Positions 1-13,253 of a stretch of 64,000 nt of DNA are shown piece after piece. Numbering within the stretch: the first letter of the stretch is position 1; the number at the start of each line of letters is the position of its first letter. Below the pieces are notes generated by a model, which was given only the letters and a program-made list of their open reading frames with translations, searched no databases and had not been told where the DNA came from. The translations under genes were made by a program, and so were the position numbers. Source of the stretch: Lepidodermella squamata (lineage: Eukaryota > Gastrotricha); the NCBI GenBank assembly GCA_047495785.1, contig JBLDXI010000042.1, forward strand, positions 3,348,001-3,412,000. Reading direction: 5' to 3'.

Positions 1-75
1 CGAAACGCGGTCGAAGTTCAACGGATTAATTACCAGCTCTTGTACGCAGGCAACTATATGAGGATCTGGTGACAT
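1..75 (-). CDS. MIF4G-family gene, 5' end only (array gene 0)
   Basis: An ATG at 75 opens a minus-strand frame that runs off the left edge, beginning MSPDPHIVACVQELVINP and continuing LNFDRVS. The string matches the start of MIF4G modules in the neighbouring genes (compare SALIRETPANFDKVV in the gene at 58010-60516) and the opening helix of the eIF4G middle domain. It sits 178 bp downstream of the stop of the next paralogue, the same spacing as in the rest of the array, so the array probably continues to the left. Only 25 codons are visible, so splicing and full length are unknown. Confidence 0.55.
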   Translation of the reverse strand, partial: MSPDPHIVACVQELVINPLNFDRVS

Positions 76-253
76 TTTATTCAATTTTATATATAACCTA
101 TTATCCAACAAAAGTTCCGTTTTAGAAATTTTCGAAAATATTTTTCTCATTTTGTAATGACGAAAAGCCCAAGAACAAATGTCCCCGGGCAAAATTTCAC
201 ATCGTGAGTTACGATATTTATATATACAAAACAAAATATTAATCAACACGGAA

Positions 254-3200
254 TCATTTGCTCGTCGTTGAAGTAGGACGACAAGATGCAGCAGGCTGGC
301 CGGGATTTGATCGCTTAGCACTTGAATCATTGTTAGGAATTGAGCTTGAATTAATTTCGCCAGGTCTTTTCACCCCTTTGTTCGATACGGGTCGGTTTGA
401 GCCATTATTAGCTGAGTTACTGGAAGAAATCGAAGCTGGCCTTGTTAGAGTAGAATTACTCAGCGATGAGCCGATTTTTCGCATGAAAACAGCACTAAAT
501 TGCTGACAATAATCGTCACTCGACTCTGATCGAACGAATTCGAGGATTCGATCGAATTCTTGCTGGTACAATGCCGAGTTTTTCGCGAGTTCGGGCGTCA
601 GTTTTGAGAGCATGCCTTCCAATTTACGACTAGCCTCCTTCGCTGGATCAACGTCAGGCCAGTGTTTTTTCAGGTTCAAAATATCTCGCAATATTAGTTT
701 TGATTTTTCAGATGACGAGCCTATTTTCGCCAAATCAGTGAAAAAGCCGGTCCACCACGATTCCAATTTTTGCGCACGAACCAGAGGTGGCAATAATTTT
801 CCGATTCCTGAAAATATCTCGAATAGCAGGGCTAAGGAATCCTCGTCACCGATGGACAATAAAGCGTCCATGAATGGCGTTAAAAACTTGAGATCAAGCT
901 TTTTGTTCAAAAATAAGCCATTTGTTATCCTGTTGACGGAAAAAAATTAAAGATCGCGAGCTACTTTTGAGGCATGGAACTCACTTTACACATCCTATTC
1001 GACGCTTTAAAAACAAATTTTCCAGTCGATGAATTTCCTCGACCTTGTCGGCAATTGTTCTTGTTTCACCGGGAAGATAGCACATGAGAGAATGCAACTG
1101 GTCACAAATAAATTATATCGACAAGATAGCAAAATAATTATTTATAATGTACCGTTTCAGCTTTTTTCGAACCCGTTTCTACGGCTGATTTGGCCAGCTC
1201 AAGGTCTGATTTAGCTTGCCCACTGACGTATTTCAAGCAGAACGCTTCGAAATCCGGCTGAAAATTGCGACTACGACCGAATTCAGTTTTTGCTAGATCA
1301 TTAATCGCTTTGACAGCCTCTTCAGTAGTCTGGTCGTTGATCAATTCAAAAACCTGTGATTAACAAATAAATTACGAAAAATTCTTAGAAAAATCTACAA
1401 AAATCCACCCTAATAGAAAATTGCGAAACTGCTTCATAGAAGGCAAGAGGAGTAGGAAGGGACTTGATATGAGCTTTGTAAGCTTTCAACCACGGCGGTT
1501 CTGAATTCGACGGGTTGTCCATAACAATCGATCGCAAAATCACGCGAAGAGCGTCATCTTTAGGTCCTTGTTCTTCCTGAGGCTGCGGGGCAATAACAGC
1601 CGCAACATGGTTGGGGAAGGTAGCAGATTGAACTTGAGCGATTTGACGTTGTAGCTCGTCAATCTTTTCTTGCATAGAGGCAAAATCGTTGACAGAAACA
1701 ATGGGAATAACAGCAGGGGGCAATGTCGGGTTGTTTTGAACCGCCGGCACCGCCACCCTTGCAGGAGGTTCGGGTGAGGCTGGCGATATATTACCGCCTA
1801 AACTTCGCCGGCTAACATCAGGCGCGCCACGACTCGGCAAGTTTTGTTGACCTGGCGAAATCGAAGATGAAATTTCTGACGGCCGAGTGGCCAAACTAGG
1901 TGCCGCCAGGGCCGGAAAGGAAGGGTAATTGGCCGCAGTTGACGTTATCGCGAGAATTTTCGGGGCAGAACCAGTAGAACTGGGCCGAGGAGCTGCCTCT
2001 AATCGGGCTAGTGGAATGGCAAGAGCAGGCGGCTCGATTAGAGGAGGAATACCCAGGTCGAACGCTTCCACTTTACAAGTACAAGCCGGATTACGTCTCA
2101 GACCTCCTTTCTAAAAACAAAATTTAAAAAATTTGTAAATAATGAATTTTATGAATTTTTTGTATATAACACATAATTAGGCTAAAAACTATTGCGCAAC
2201 ACGATAATTATGTTTTGCAACAGGCAAATTATGAACTTTTTTGAAACCCACCGTTTTCATGTCATCCAAAAACTCGGTCACATCGCCATTCAAGGCGCTA
2301 TTCGGTATTCGGTTCGAATGCAAGTTCTGCGATAAACGATCGATAACAACGTCCCAAAACGCAAATTCCTCATCGGTGAGCTGAGCGTTGTACTGGCTTA
2401 TCAACAATTCGATATTCGATATACATTCAAACATGATCCTCGATGAGTTTTCATCTTCATTAGTCGCTAACAATGCGACGTAACTTTGAAATATGTCTCG
2501 AGGAGCTAGGCCAAGTCGGTATAATTCCCTGGTCAATCTGAAATAAGAGAATATGAAGGCCGAAAGTTGAAATTAGAATTGACTTACTTGAAGCTTTTAA
2601 AGAAATTTTCGAGGTCTTGTTTGTTTTGATCATGCAGAACTTTCGTCACGGCATCGCGCAGCGTTATTAGATTGTTCGGGAATATTTTTATTTCGAACTA
2701 GTAATAACGAAAAATCGATAAAAATTTATAGTGGATTTTGAAAATTTACATCTTTCAGAGTTTCGAGGAGTTGAATACAGACTTCAAAACTGGCGCCTTC
2801 TACAGCTAAAATCTGGAAAAAAATAAAACATTTGCGAATTTTTTTTGACTTGACATATACTTACGCCATCCAAAAGATGTTGTGTGTTTAGCTGAAACAT
2901 CCCGGCCGTTCCTTCTTTCGATAAAAGCTGTTTCATATCATTGCTGATCGATTGGATCTGATCAGGATTCCGAGTCAAATTCGACAACAAACTTCTGACA
3001 GTCAGCGGAGTTTGAATAATCGTTTTCTGCAAATTAGGAGCTGGAAACGAGTTGCGCCCAGCGGATAATGGAATCCCGGCAGGTCGTACCGGTGGCGCTA
3101 TCTGGCCACTCGGAGCGAAAGCGCGGGGTGCGAAATTATTCACTGGCCTTGGCTCGAGTTGGACCAGTCGATCGCGGTGAAAACGGCCCGCATGTTGGGA

Positions 3201-5086
3201 AATATCAACAACTTGGGTTTGAGCGGGAGGTCTAATTGCAGCTGTAGTTGGAATTGTTGGCCGATTACCGCCTGCCGGCCTAGCCGGGTTTGATTGGGTT
3301 CGAGAAATCATCGACTGGTTATGATTTTGCGGTCGGCTATCGTTTGAATCGGTCAAATCGACCATCAAGCCTTCTAACCGCGGCATTTGCCACCGGTTTT
3401 GCTTTTGGAGATAGTCGAGGAAAATCGCGAGAGTTTTCGCGAAACTCCGATCTTGCAGCGAATTTAATGAATCGCGAAGTTTGATAATAGTATTTTCCCA
3501 ATGGAAATCTTCCATTTGTTTCGCGTTCCACGCAACAACTCGCTGGTCGACTAGTTCCGAAGCAACGCGAGCAACAACATATTGGAACTTGATCCCCAGC
3601 TCGAGGTTGAGTGAAAGACTGGCGGTGGTGAAAATTGTTTTGAAAACAGTCACCTGAAGAATTTTCTGCCGAATACAATCCGCCGCAAAACTATACAAAA
3701 AACCGGATTTCAGGGGAAAATGTTCGAAAAAACCGAAAACAAACGGAGCTCGCTGTTCGAAGTGATTGAAGCCCTCCTGGGTGATATCACAGGGTTTGAA
3801 AATCACATTCGCAAGTGAATCTTTCACTTGGATTATTCCTGTAGATTCGCTCGATAAGGTAACCTAAAATTAATATTGAACGTTAAAACAAATCAGGGAT
3901 ATCAAGCATACATTTTGAATCTCGTCCAGCAGTTTCAGGTAGAGTGGCCTGATGGTTTGATGCGCTTTGAAACACTGAAAAATACCATTTTCGAAATTAA
4001 CGTAAAATTGACAATATTAAAATTTTACATGGGCGAGAATAGTAGATATTGCATCTTCGAAACCACGCTGTGTGAAATACTGGTTAAGATGGCCTTCGAA
4101 TTCGTGCGCATAGTAGCCAATCTGTTCGGCGTCACCTCGAGCGGCAAATTTTTCCAGCAGCTGGCCGAGCTCGCGATCACGATTCACCGTATACCCGCCA
4201 CCTGGACGCATTTCGCACCGAATGGAATATACGCAATAATTTCATAAATTATACATCTAGCTTTAACATAAAATTTTAAAATTATTACCTAAGGTTTCCT
4301 CATACTGCCACATATTTTTCTATAGGCGAGAGTGATTAAACCAAAAATGGTATAATTTTTAAATGTACCTCTTCTAGCTCTTTGATAAACTGAGCTATTT
4401 CACCCCTATAATTAGGATTTTTTACCGCTTTCACGTATCCGGCTTTCAGGAGTGAAAGCGCATTTATTGCCTCTAGAACAGCGGGTCCAAGCGAAATTTT
4501 ACCATCCTCGATAACATTACTCAAGCAGCGTAAAATTTCGAAAAGTCGCAACATTTTCGACTGGACAACGCAATCCTTAAACGCAACTTTCAAGCGCGAA
4601 ATCAAGACATCAAGAGGCAGCAAATGTTGCTTGGTCAAATCGCCTAGAACCCTGCAAAAATAAAATGAAAAATCTTAACAAGGAAAAAAGGAGTATTACT
4701 CAAGCTCGGTTCGATAGACTTGTGATTGATTTATGAAACGTTTAGTCACTGCAACTCGCGAAATAGCATAGGCTATGGTCATATCAGGCGATTCCGGGAA
4801 GCTCACCGTCCACGGCAGGAGATATTTCAACATTTCGATGAAACAGGGGCAATTAGGTCTTCGTAGTATTGCGTTTATAGTCTGTGGTAAAACTATGGTA
4901 CACTTAATACATATAGAAGCCTAGAAATTATACCTGGCACCATACTTCGCTGACGATATCTAACAGCATCTTCTCAGTAAGGCTCTTCCTTCTTATATTC
5001 GCCATCAATTGCGTGCATAGAAACATTTTCTTCCGGCTAACAGGCAGAGAATTTACGAAATGCTTGATCCAACCAAAACGCGCCAT
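254..5086 (-). CDS. Multi-module MIF4G-type protein (array gene 1)
   Basis: A many-exon gene of roughly 1,300 residues that appears to hold four MIF4G-like modules. Exon 1 is 5086-4934 (51 codons, starting MARFGWIKHF). Module boundaries carry KNMW (about 4.3 kb), QNRW (about 3.4 kb) and KGGL (about 2.1 kb), variants of the KGGW signature seen elsewhere in the array. The last module is clearest: FGRSRNFQPDFEAF, then RRIGCVKRITNGLF, then DSLALLFEIFSGIGKLL and a WW-containing helix ending SKLILRDILNLKKHWP. These correspond in order to helices of the eIF4G middle domain. Linkers are long and rich in Pro, Ala and Ser, and contain GLMVDLTDSND and TQVVDISQ, which look like SUMO-interacting motifs. 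A short coiled coil (MQEKIDELQRQIAQVQ) lies at about 1.65 kb. The C-terminus is Ser/Asn-rich with a basic patch. The function is unknown; the modules are expected to be HEAT-like protein- or RNA-binding scaffolds. Confidence 0.75.
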
Positions 5087-5186
5087 TATTAAAATCAATT
5101 TACGATGTCTAAAATTGAGGATAAAGACGTGTCAAGTTTGCTCGATATTTATTATAAATAAACAAATTTTGTAAATGTAAATTTGA

Positions 5187-7905
5187 TCAATACGTTCCGG
5201 GGGCAGAGGAAGAAATGTGCGTTACTGACTGATCGATTTTTTGCAGCAAAATTTCAAACATTTGCTGGCAGTGATTGTCCTTGTAACTCGCTAAAATAGC
5301 CGGATCTTTAGCCAGTAACTCCCTGGCACTTCGCAGCGATGCGTAATAAGTATCAGGGTCATTTACACGAGTTTCGGCAGAAATCGCAGTCATTATAGCC
5401 GAGAGAGCCTCGCGAGTCACGCGTTTGCTATCAATAGGTGGCCACTGAGATTTTTCGACCAGAATCGATGATGCAAGTAATCCGATTTCGGGCGAATTCG
5501 CCTGAGCGGCTAGTTCTTCGAAAAACGAATCCCACCAGCTTTCCAACCCGTTTTCTGACACATTCAGGGCTAACAAACGGCCGCAGTCGACCAAAACTTG
5601 CCACAAATTTTCGTAGACAGCTTTCGATGGGGAGATAATCAAAGCATCGCACAGTTCAGTTATGAACTTGATACCCAGCCGCTTTTTCTGATATAAATGA
5701 GCAGCCAATTTCGCGCAACCGATACGACGTTTCTTACTCAATTCCTCTGAAATCTGGGGGAAAAGATATAACAATATTAATGGGCTATTTTAGACAAATT
5801 ACCTGAGAATCTGGTGCTTTATCACAACCTCCAGCTAGATACATCACACAAAAAGCTTCGAAATCAATTTGAAAGACCTTCCCGCGACCGAACACGGTTT
5901 GCTGAAAATGCGAAATAGCTTTACCAGCTTCACTCAAGCTCTCGTCATTTTCAATAAGCTCGAAAATTCGCAATAAGCTAGTTTCAAGAGATCGAGTGAA
6001 TTCGTAGGGCGACGGAACTGTTTGGAGATGAGCGACTAGAGCCCAAAGCCACGATTTTGAGATATCGGTTAGAGAAATCGAGTTGAGCAATAGGTCGAAC
6101 TGATTCAATTCTTCAATATTGCCAGTGCACTCAACTGATTTTTGAGCTTCACCCCAGACAGGGTTCTGAAAAGTTAATAATTAAATGGGTTGAGGGTTGA
6201 GCGAACTTCATTTTCGTACCATGTCGTAAAATTTCAGAAATTCTTGAGCTTCAGCATGCGTTTCCGGGTCGCTGTACTGAGATCGCAACCGATCCAACTG
6301 CTGAGACCAAAACGCGACTTGTTCCGGTCGTAAGGCAGGCCAAGATCCAGATAACACGTTTTTGTGAACATTTTCGACGAGGCGAAACAGCAAGTAGAGG
6401 GACAAATTATCGTCACCTAATGCCAATTCCAAGGCATATTGTTCGAAAAGCTTGTCTGGCACCAATTGAACCCGCACCAACTCGTTAGAGAGGCTGGAAA
6501 ATTTGGAAAAATGATCTAGTTTAATGAAATTGAACTTTTCTACCGAAAGCTGGCGCAAAACTGGTCAATCTCATCACGGCTATTGAATTTGTTAGGGACA
6601 GTCGTACAACGAGCGACAGCTAGAAGAAACGTGACATCGGAAGATTTCCACACCACCTTAAAATATATGCTAGAATTCCATTTTTTTTTTTAAAGATAAA
6701 CCTATCTTACATGCTTCAGTGAGGCAAGCAGGGCGACAAAAGTCGGAAAATGAGGGGCTGAATGGGAAGCAAAAGTCTGAATCGAGAGAAATATAACACA
6801 TATTCGGTAAATTTATGCTGAATTTTTACCGCGTTCAAAAGCTCAAATACTCGGTCGTCGAATGCCACAGCAGTTGGCTGAGAAGTCAACAGACTCTCAA
6901 GATACACCGACGCTTTCGGTAGGAAACTGGGAGACTCAGCTAGTTGGGACATGATTGACAGAGCCGCGGACTTTTCCGTAGCAATAGGCTTCGCTTTCGG
7001 CGGAGATCGTGAGTTCTCGGCTGAAACAGCGCCCTCGGAGCTCTTTCTTTTCCGGCTACTGCTATACCACCTTCCTTTCTACACAACATTGAGACCATTA
7101 AGGAGGAATTAAAGAGGGGCAATTCGACCTAACCCGTTTCAAATCTTTGAAGAAGTTTAAGATGTCGCTCTCGTATCTCTTATCGGCGATAAGACCTCGA
7201 TCGTAGTCTTTCTTAAGGCGGTCGACACATTCCGTCCACTCCTTGTTGTTCGAAGGATCAGATGGGCTTATTTTGCTATCATATAGCAAATCAGCAAGGC
7301 GCAAAATCTCGTAAACGAAGTAGGTGCCGTATTCTGATGAATCTTTGTTAATCGTGGAAGCTAAATTCTTCAGATAGCCGAACGGGCTCAAATGACTGAG
7401 CAGGTATATCTCTTTAAGGAGGCTAAAATTATCTTGCAAATGATTGAAAAATCGAAATTTCACGGTATACTTACGACATTTGCAGTCGGAATCGCTCGAG
7501 ACCCTTTCGATTTACCTCAGGAAGGGGCGCAAAATAACTCTGAAGAGCAAATTTCACACTTGTCAATTCGTTCGCAAAATAGAATTTTTTCTGTATTTAA
7601 AAAAAATTGAAAAAAAATTAAATTTCATCGCCGGAAATACCTCAAATAAGGCATCAATGAGCTTGGCGTAGTAAGGTCGAGCGGAGGAGGAAGCATCGAA
7701 ACCCTGAAATAAAATTTGAACTTGAAATAGAAATATCTTGCAAAATCCTAAATAATGCCTTTTCCAAGATGTCCGCGACCAGGTCGAAAAACTTCTTTTT
7801 GTCCGAGCAACGCTCGAGCGTCTGTGCCACTTCCGAGACCAAATTTTTCCATTGATCGGGATGCTTTTCTAAGACATCGAGCAGAAGACTCAACTCTCGA
7901 GACAT
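5187..7905 (-). CDS. Three-module MIF4G-type protein (array gene 2)
   Basis: About 740 residues over roughly ten exons, starting MSRELSLLLDVLEKHPDQW. It has three modules, with boundary signatures KGRW (about 7.07 kb) and NPVW (about 6.17 kb). The final module has FGRGKVFQIDFEAF, then KKRRIGCAKLAAHLY, then a helix with LESWWDSFFEEL and ILVEKSQWP, matching the order of eIF4G middle-domain helices. A basic cluster, SSSRKRKSSEG, follows the first boundary and could be a nuclear localisation signal. The second exon (GFDASSSARPYYAKLIDALFE) requires splicing from a site that reads AAAAG|GCATT, an apparent GC-AG donor. The gene begins 106 bp downstream of the stop of gene 3 and ends 100 bp upstream of the start of gene 1. 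I recognise the fold family but no orthologue. Confidence 0.75.
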
Positions 7906-8011
7906 TTACAAAACCTATTCCATCATTAGTTTTAGCAAATATTGGCAACATTCCAAGCATTAACAATTGAGTTTTGAGCATAAAATGCGAATCACCCGAA
8001 AGAAAAATGAG

Positions 8012-10540
8012 TTAGTTATTTGCAGGGGCAGGCATTTCAACGCCAACGGACTCGAGTTTCTTCAACAAAATTTGAAAAATTTGAAAAATATGAGGGTCAT
8101 ATGAAAATTGTTGTTCGATTAATTGTTTGATGCGAGCTATCCAGTCGTCATTGTTTTGATTGCGTTCGATAGTCAGTTCGGAGGCAAATATCTCTAATAG
8201 CTTGGCAGCTTGAGATCGAGCATTCTCCAGAGATTCCGTGCAAATGATCAGTACAGAGCGAATCAGTGTCTTGACTGAATGAGAGGACGCTTCGTTTCTT
8301 TCAGAGTCTTTCATTTCTTCGATGAAATTTTCCAGCCATAGGATGAAATCATGATCGACTAGCGAAAAATCGACCAGTTCCAAAATTCCTCGCAAGCAAG
8401 TAATCGATTCGACAGAGTTTGAAGCGAGTAAACGATTACAAATCGCCATTATGCATTCATCATCGACCAATCCATCTTTGAAGAGGACAGCAAGGAATCT
8501 TAATTATAATAATCAATTCAAAATAAAGGTTCAATTTACAACTCAACAAACCTGACAAGGTTCAGTTTTAGATTCTCAAAGCCAGGTTTTTCAAGGAAAT
8601 TAAGAATAGCATGCTGGAGAGATTGCTTAAATTTCTTGCCGCGACCGAATTCCGTATCATTGAGTTTTGAAATTGCGGCGCGAGCGCTTTCAAGACTTGC
8701 TTCATCGGTAATTTTATCCAATATCTTTTGAAAATTTATAATTTTTACTCATTAACTAAAAACAGGCTGCAAGTACAACCTCCGATAGAATCTGGTCTAC
8801 CAGACCAGCGAATGCAAAGTTGCTAGCCGCGGCTTTCAACGCATCGATCAAAGGTGAGACCCAATCGTGCGAGCTATCCGATAAATCAATATTTCGTACA
8901 ATTTCGTCCCGACGAGGTTCCAAGTAAATGAAAGCTTGCCATCCGCCATTCTAAAAAATGCAAATTCATAATAACTATATCCCGCTGAAAAATTGTCAGT
9001 TTACGCTGTCAAGGCTTTCAATAAAATCCGATGCTTCATTTTTAGAAAATGCCTTGAAATCGTGATTTTCGCAGGCCAATGAAAGGCGATTGGTCTGAGA
9101 CTGCCAGAAGACGATATCATCCAGTGATAACTTCGCTTTGGTACTTTTGAAAGCATCGTAGACACTCGAAAGAATGCAGTGAAGTAATATCAGACCGATT
9201 TCTGAATATTCACGCGAAAATTTTTCAACAAATTTCGTGAAAATTTCAGCATTGATCACACCATATTGAAACAGCTCAACGGCAAATCTGATCAAAATAG
9301 CCGTTAAGAAACATAAATTATATGAAAAATGTTGCAATACCGTAAGCTGTGTTTGAACTTTCCGACATCTGCAAGACTGAGGACATGCTCGGTGGCTTGG
9401 AAGCACAACTCAGAGACCTCTTCCTTGAACGTACAGTTGCCGTGAGGCATCGAGATTCCAATATCACTCAAGCTGGCTAACAATTTGAAACCAACAGACT
9501 GCTCTCTCCGAGCCAAATAAACAGGATTCAGTACTTCGAAAACGGCATCTTTGAATTTTCCAATATCCGAGCTTTCGTTCAGCATTTGGCGAATATTTGC
9601 CGTAGAACGGTTCAGTAAGGCCGGGTTCATCAGCAGAACCTCCATCGTTCGAGAGATGACCGAAGGGGGATCGATATCAAAGAAAACACCCGAATCTTGC
9701 TCTTTGGGTGGGCTAGCAATGTATGGATTTTTGACTGGGGGCTCAAATTCACATGGAAAATGGTCAGCGGCCCTTTTCTTTGCTTGGAAATGAAAGTTAG
9801 CAAGATCGCCCGAAATCCATCTTTTCTTCTGAAAAAAGCCGGATGTAAAAAAAGATCCGAAGTAACAGATCCAAAATTAGATTACCTCTTTGAGATTATC
9901 GAAAAATTCTTCTATCCTCTCTAAAGCTCGAGGGTCGTTGATCACACCGTTATTGCAACCGTTCAGCAATTTTTGGAGGCAGCCGGTTATGAAGGCATTC
10001 TTTCCCCCACTTGCAACTTCATAGTTTCCGTCGATCAAATGACTAAACGCAGCCAACACGTCAAAGGTCATTAGCAAGTTGGTTTCAGACACGTCTTTGG
10101 GAAGATTTACAGCAGCTGATTTCATAGTACCAGTCCTGATAGCGCCAACTTTGTACAGCTCAATAAGCAATGGTAGTTTCTTGCGGAGCTCCTTCAAACT
10201 GGACATCGGTTGCAAAAAATAGCTATGAACCGCGTCAGTCATCTTCACGCCTTTTCCGTCTTTAGGGGTAATTTCAATCTGTTGAGAGAAAAAGGTTTTA
10301 CGCTATTTTACTACTTGCCAAGCTGAAAAATCATACATGAATTAACTCCTTGATCAGGGCGGCAAAACGGGGTAGAAGAGGTAGGCTAAATCCTGTAATT
10401 TTGTCCAGCAACAGAGTAGTTTTCATCTTCAAATCTGCTTTGGTTGGGCATGCAACAAATTTCCTCAAATACGCCTTAGTAACCATTTCCAGGTTATACG
10501 TGTCGTCAACCAACCATCCGAGTTCCAACAAAAAATCCAT
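8012..10540 (-). CDS. Three-module MIF4G-type protein (array gene 3)
   Basis: About 730 residues in seven exons, starting MDFLLELGWLVDDTYN. Exon order and content mirror the next gene (10645-13170) almost exon for exon, so the two are close paralogues. They share LRKKLPLLIELYKVGAIR in module 1, NIRQMLNESSD and FWQSQTNRLSLAC in module 2, and FGRGKKFKQSLQ in module 3. Boundary signatures are KKRW (about 9.83 kb) and NGGW (about 8.95 kb), each directly after a phase-0 intron. The C-terminal module is degenerate relative to gene 1 and lacks the double-Trp helix (it reads ILWLENFIEEM). The protein ends with a short Pro/Ala tail. No catalytic motif is visible. A scaffold role is inferred from the fold alone. 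Confidence 0.75.
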
Positions 10541-10644
10541 TTTTCTATAAAAAATGTAGAATTAATCAATTTTTAATAATTTTTTAATATAGATTCCGTT
10601 AGCTATCCAAACATAAAATTTTAAAAATTAACAAAAAAGAAGCA

Positions 10645-13170
10645 CTATTCAAGTTTTTTCAGAAAAATATCAAAAAGACTAAGAACATGATCATCACCGC
10701 TAAATTCACGAGTTATCAATGTTCTCATGTAGTTGACGATTAGAGAATACTCTTGCGGAGATGAGTGCCGTAGATTCTGAGTTAGACTTGCAGCTAAATT
10801 CGTTAAAAGATCCCGAGCTTGAGACTTGGTACTCGGCCATAGATTTTTCATGTCGAGTATTGCGAAGACCGTCGCTCGAGTCGACGATGTGAGTTGGGGT
10901 TTTGTAGCGAAATTCTGTAGCTCATTGAAAAAGTTGTCGAGCCACGTCAAATTTTCACGGTCTTGCATTTTCGGACCCAAATGGCTCTCGACATCTCTCA
11001 ACAGCTCGAGGAGGTGGGTCAGCGATTCAGACGATTTTGAAACGAGCAGTGCATCGCATACTCGCTTCAAATAATCCACATCTACGAGATCATTTTTGAA
11101 CAAATGGCCAATGAACCTTTTGGTTAGAAATTTCGAATGCAATCAAATTCAGAAAATCCAACTCAACTAACCTTATGCAGGCCACTTTGTCAGAGAGACC
11201 GAAATCGCCGGATTTTGTGAGGTATTTTAGAATAAATCGCTCGAATGCTTGCTTAAAATCCCTGCCACGGCCGAAAGATGAGGTCAAAAGAATTGACATA
11301 GCCTTACTTGCGTTTTCAAGGCTTGTCGAGTCACGAGTCTGAGACAGAAACTAGCGAAAAATTGTTTATCATACCTTAAGCCTCCAATTTATAAAATATA
11401 CCTTCAATATTAATTGCTCGATGAGATTTGTAAAATGGGCATGCGATTCGGACTTTCTGAGTCGATTAACAAGAGCCGATGTCCAAACTTCGGCTTCATA
11501 TGAAAGATTAATATCTCTGACAAAAGGATCGAATTCAAGACCCTGAGGTAGAAATGCTTGCCAACCGCCGGCCTAATAAATACGATATATTGACAAAATT
11601 AAATCTGAATTAATGCCTTACATTATCCAGATCGAGCAGAAAATTTATCACAACACTTTTGGGTATTAATTCGAATTTATTTTCGTAGCAGGCTATCGAG
11701 AGTCGATTAGACTGCATTTTCCAGAATGCGGCTTCGTCAAAGGTTAGCTTTTGAGATCCTTCCTTCATCAGAGCGAAATAATTCGAACAAATCGTAAGTA
11801 GGACAATGAGGCTCATTTCGGAATCGTCGGTTGTGAATTTACGGACATATTCCTGGAACAACTCACTTCCGATTACTCGATATCGGAATAACTCATTCGT
11901 CAATCTGAACACAAATTACAAAAATGGGAAATATTTTAGAATAAAAATTATACCTGAAACTAGATTTGAAGCTATTGACATGGTCCATGGTGGTAAAAGG
12001 TTCGGTAACTCGACAACAAAGGGCTGAGATCTCCTTCCTAACCGAACTATCACAATCCGTGAACATCACTTCAACATCGCTCAAACTTTGCAGAAGTTTT
12101 AAGCCGGTTTCCAACGGACGACCTTCTCTCGCAAGATAAACCACGTTCAAAATGTCGAAAACACCCGCCTTGAAACATTCAAGATCCGAACATTCAGACA
12201 ACATTTGGCGAATATTATTCGATGTTTGATGGAGCAAATCGGGATTCAAAAGTAAAATCTCCATGGATTTTTTAATTAGGGAAGTAGGAGTAGAAATGTT
12301 GCAAGCTGAGCTGCATGGCCTTGAATTTCGGGACTCAGTTCGCGATGACTTGGAAGGCGAAATTTCTTGACGATCGATTTGAGCCCGCTTTCGAGACTTC
12401 AAATTCGAAGTCGACACTTCAACCCATCTATTTTTCTAAAATATATTATTATGGTATCAGGAATTATGAGAATTGTTCCGAAAATCACCTCTTTCAATTG
12501 GTCGAGAAATGCCATGATTTTTGCGAGATCTTGAGGGTCTTTAATTTTACCGTTGTCACAGCCTGCTTGTAATTTCTGAACGCAGTGGGTCATGAAAGCA
12601 TTTCTTTCCGGGTTCATAATTTCGAAATTCCCATCGACCAAATGACTGTACGCCGCAGTTATTTCGAAGAGCATTAACAGATAAGTCGAGGGTAACAATT
12701 TAGGCAGTGACGTCGCAATGATGCTTTTAAATGAGCCAGGCCTGATCGCCTGAATTTTTATCAACTCGACCATGAGAGGCAATTTTTGACGAAGATCAGT
12801 CATTCCAGTGTACGCTTGCATAAAATAGCTGTGACTAGAGTCGATAAAAGCGCAAATCTTTTTCGTGGTTTGGCACATAATTTTAACCTGAAAAAACTGT
12901 TAATTAAGCAAATTCAGAAACGTGTAAAATACCAACCTTGTCAATCTTTTTCACGAGCTTAGCGAATATTGGAATCCGAGACGAGTCGAAGCCCGCCATT
13001 TTTCTCAGCAAGGCAGATGTTTTATCGAAAAATTCAGTTTTCGTTGAACATGATTGAAATTTAGTCCGGTAATCCGCGGCTACTAAATCAATCTCTTCTG
13101 GGTGTTCTGCTAGCCGATCGAGCCCGTTAAAAAATACGGGGTCAATATTTGAAAAATTATTGTCAGTCAT
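10645..13170 (-). CDS. Three-module MIF4G-type protein (array gene 4)
   Basis: About 740 residues in seven exons. I chose the ATG at 13170 (MTDNNFSNID); an AG preceded by a T-rich run lies just upstream. Exons read approximately 13170-12937, 12887-12489, 12435-11954, 11904-11622, then two short exons near 11.58-11.40 and 11.35-11.18 kb, and a last exon ending at 10645. Boundaries are KNRW (12.43 kb) and AGGW (11.58 kb). The last module is a good eIF4G-like match: FGRGRDFKQAFERFILKYL, then CIRFIGHLFKNDLVD, then LTWLDNFFNEL and ILDMKNLWPS. The introns before LTNELF and before FIGHLF are both phase 2 at equivalent module positions. A basic stretch, LKSRKRAQIDRQE, sits in the first linker. It pairs with gene 3 as a recent duplicate. 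Confidence 0.78.
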
Positions 13171-13253
13171 AAATCTTAAAAATTCTAAATTTAAGACACA
13201 AACTAGTAAAAAAGTTTTATTCAAACAACTAAATCTCAAAAAAAATCGAGTAC

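Noticed and set aside
258-506. Plus-strand open frame over the end of array gene 1
   Set aside because: It lies entirely antisense to the coding C-terminus of the MIF4G-type gene, whose minus-strand frame aligns with paralogues. The plus frame matches nothing.
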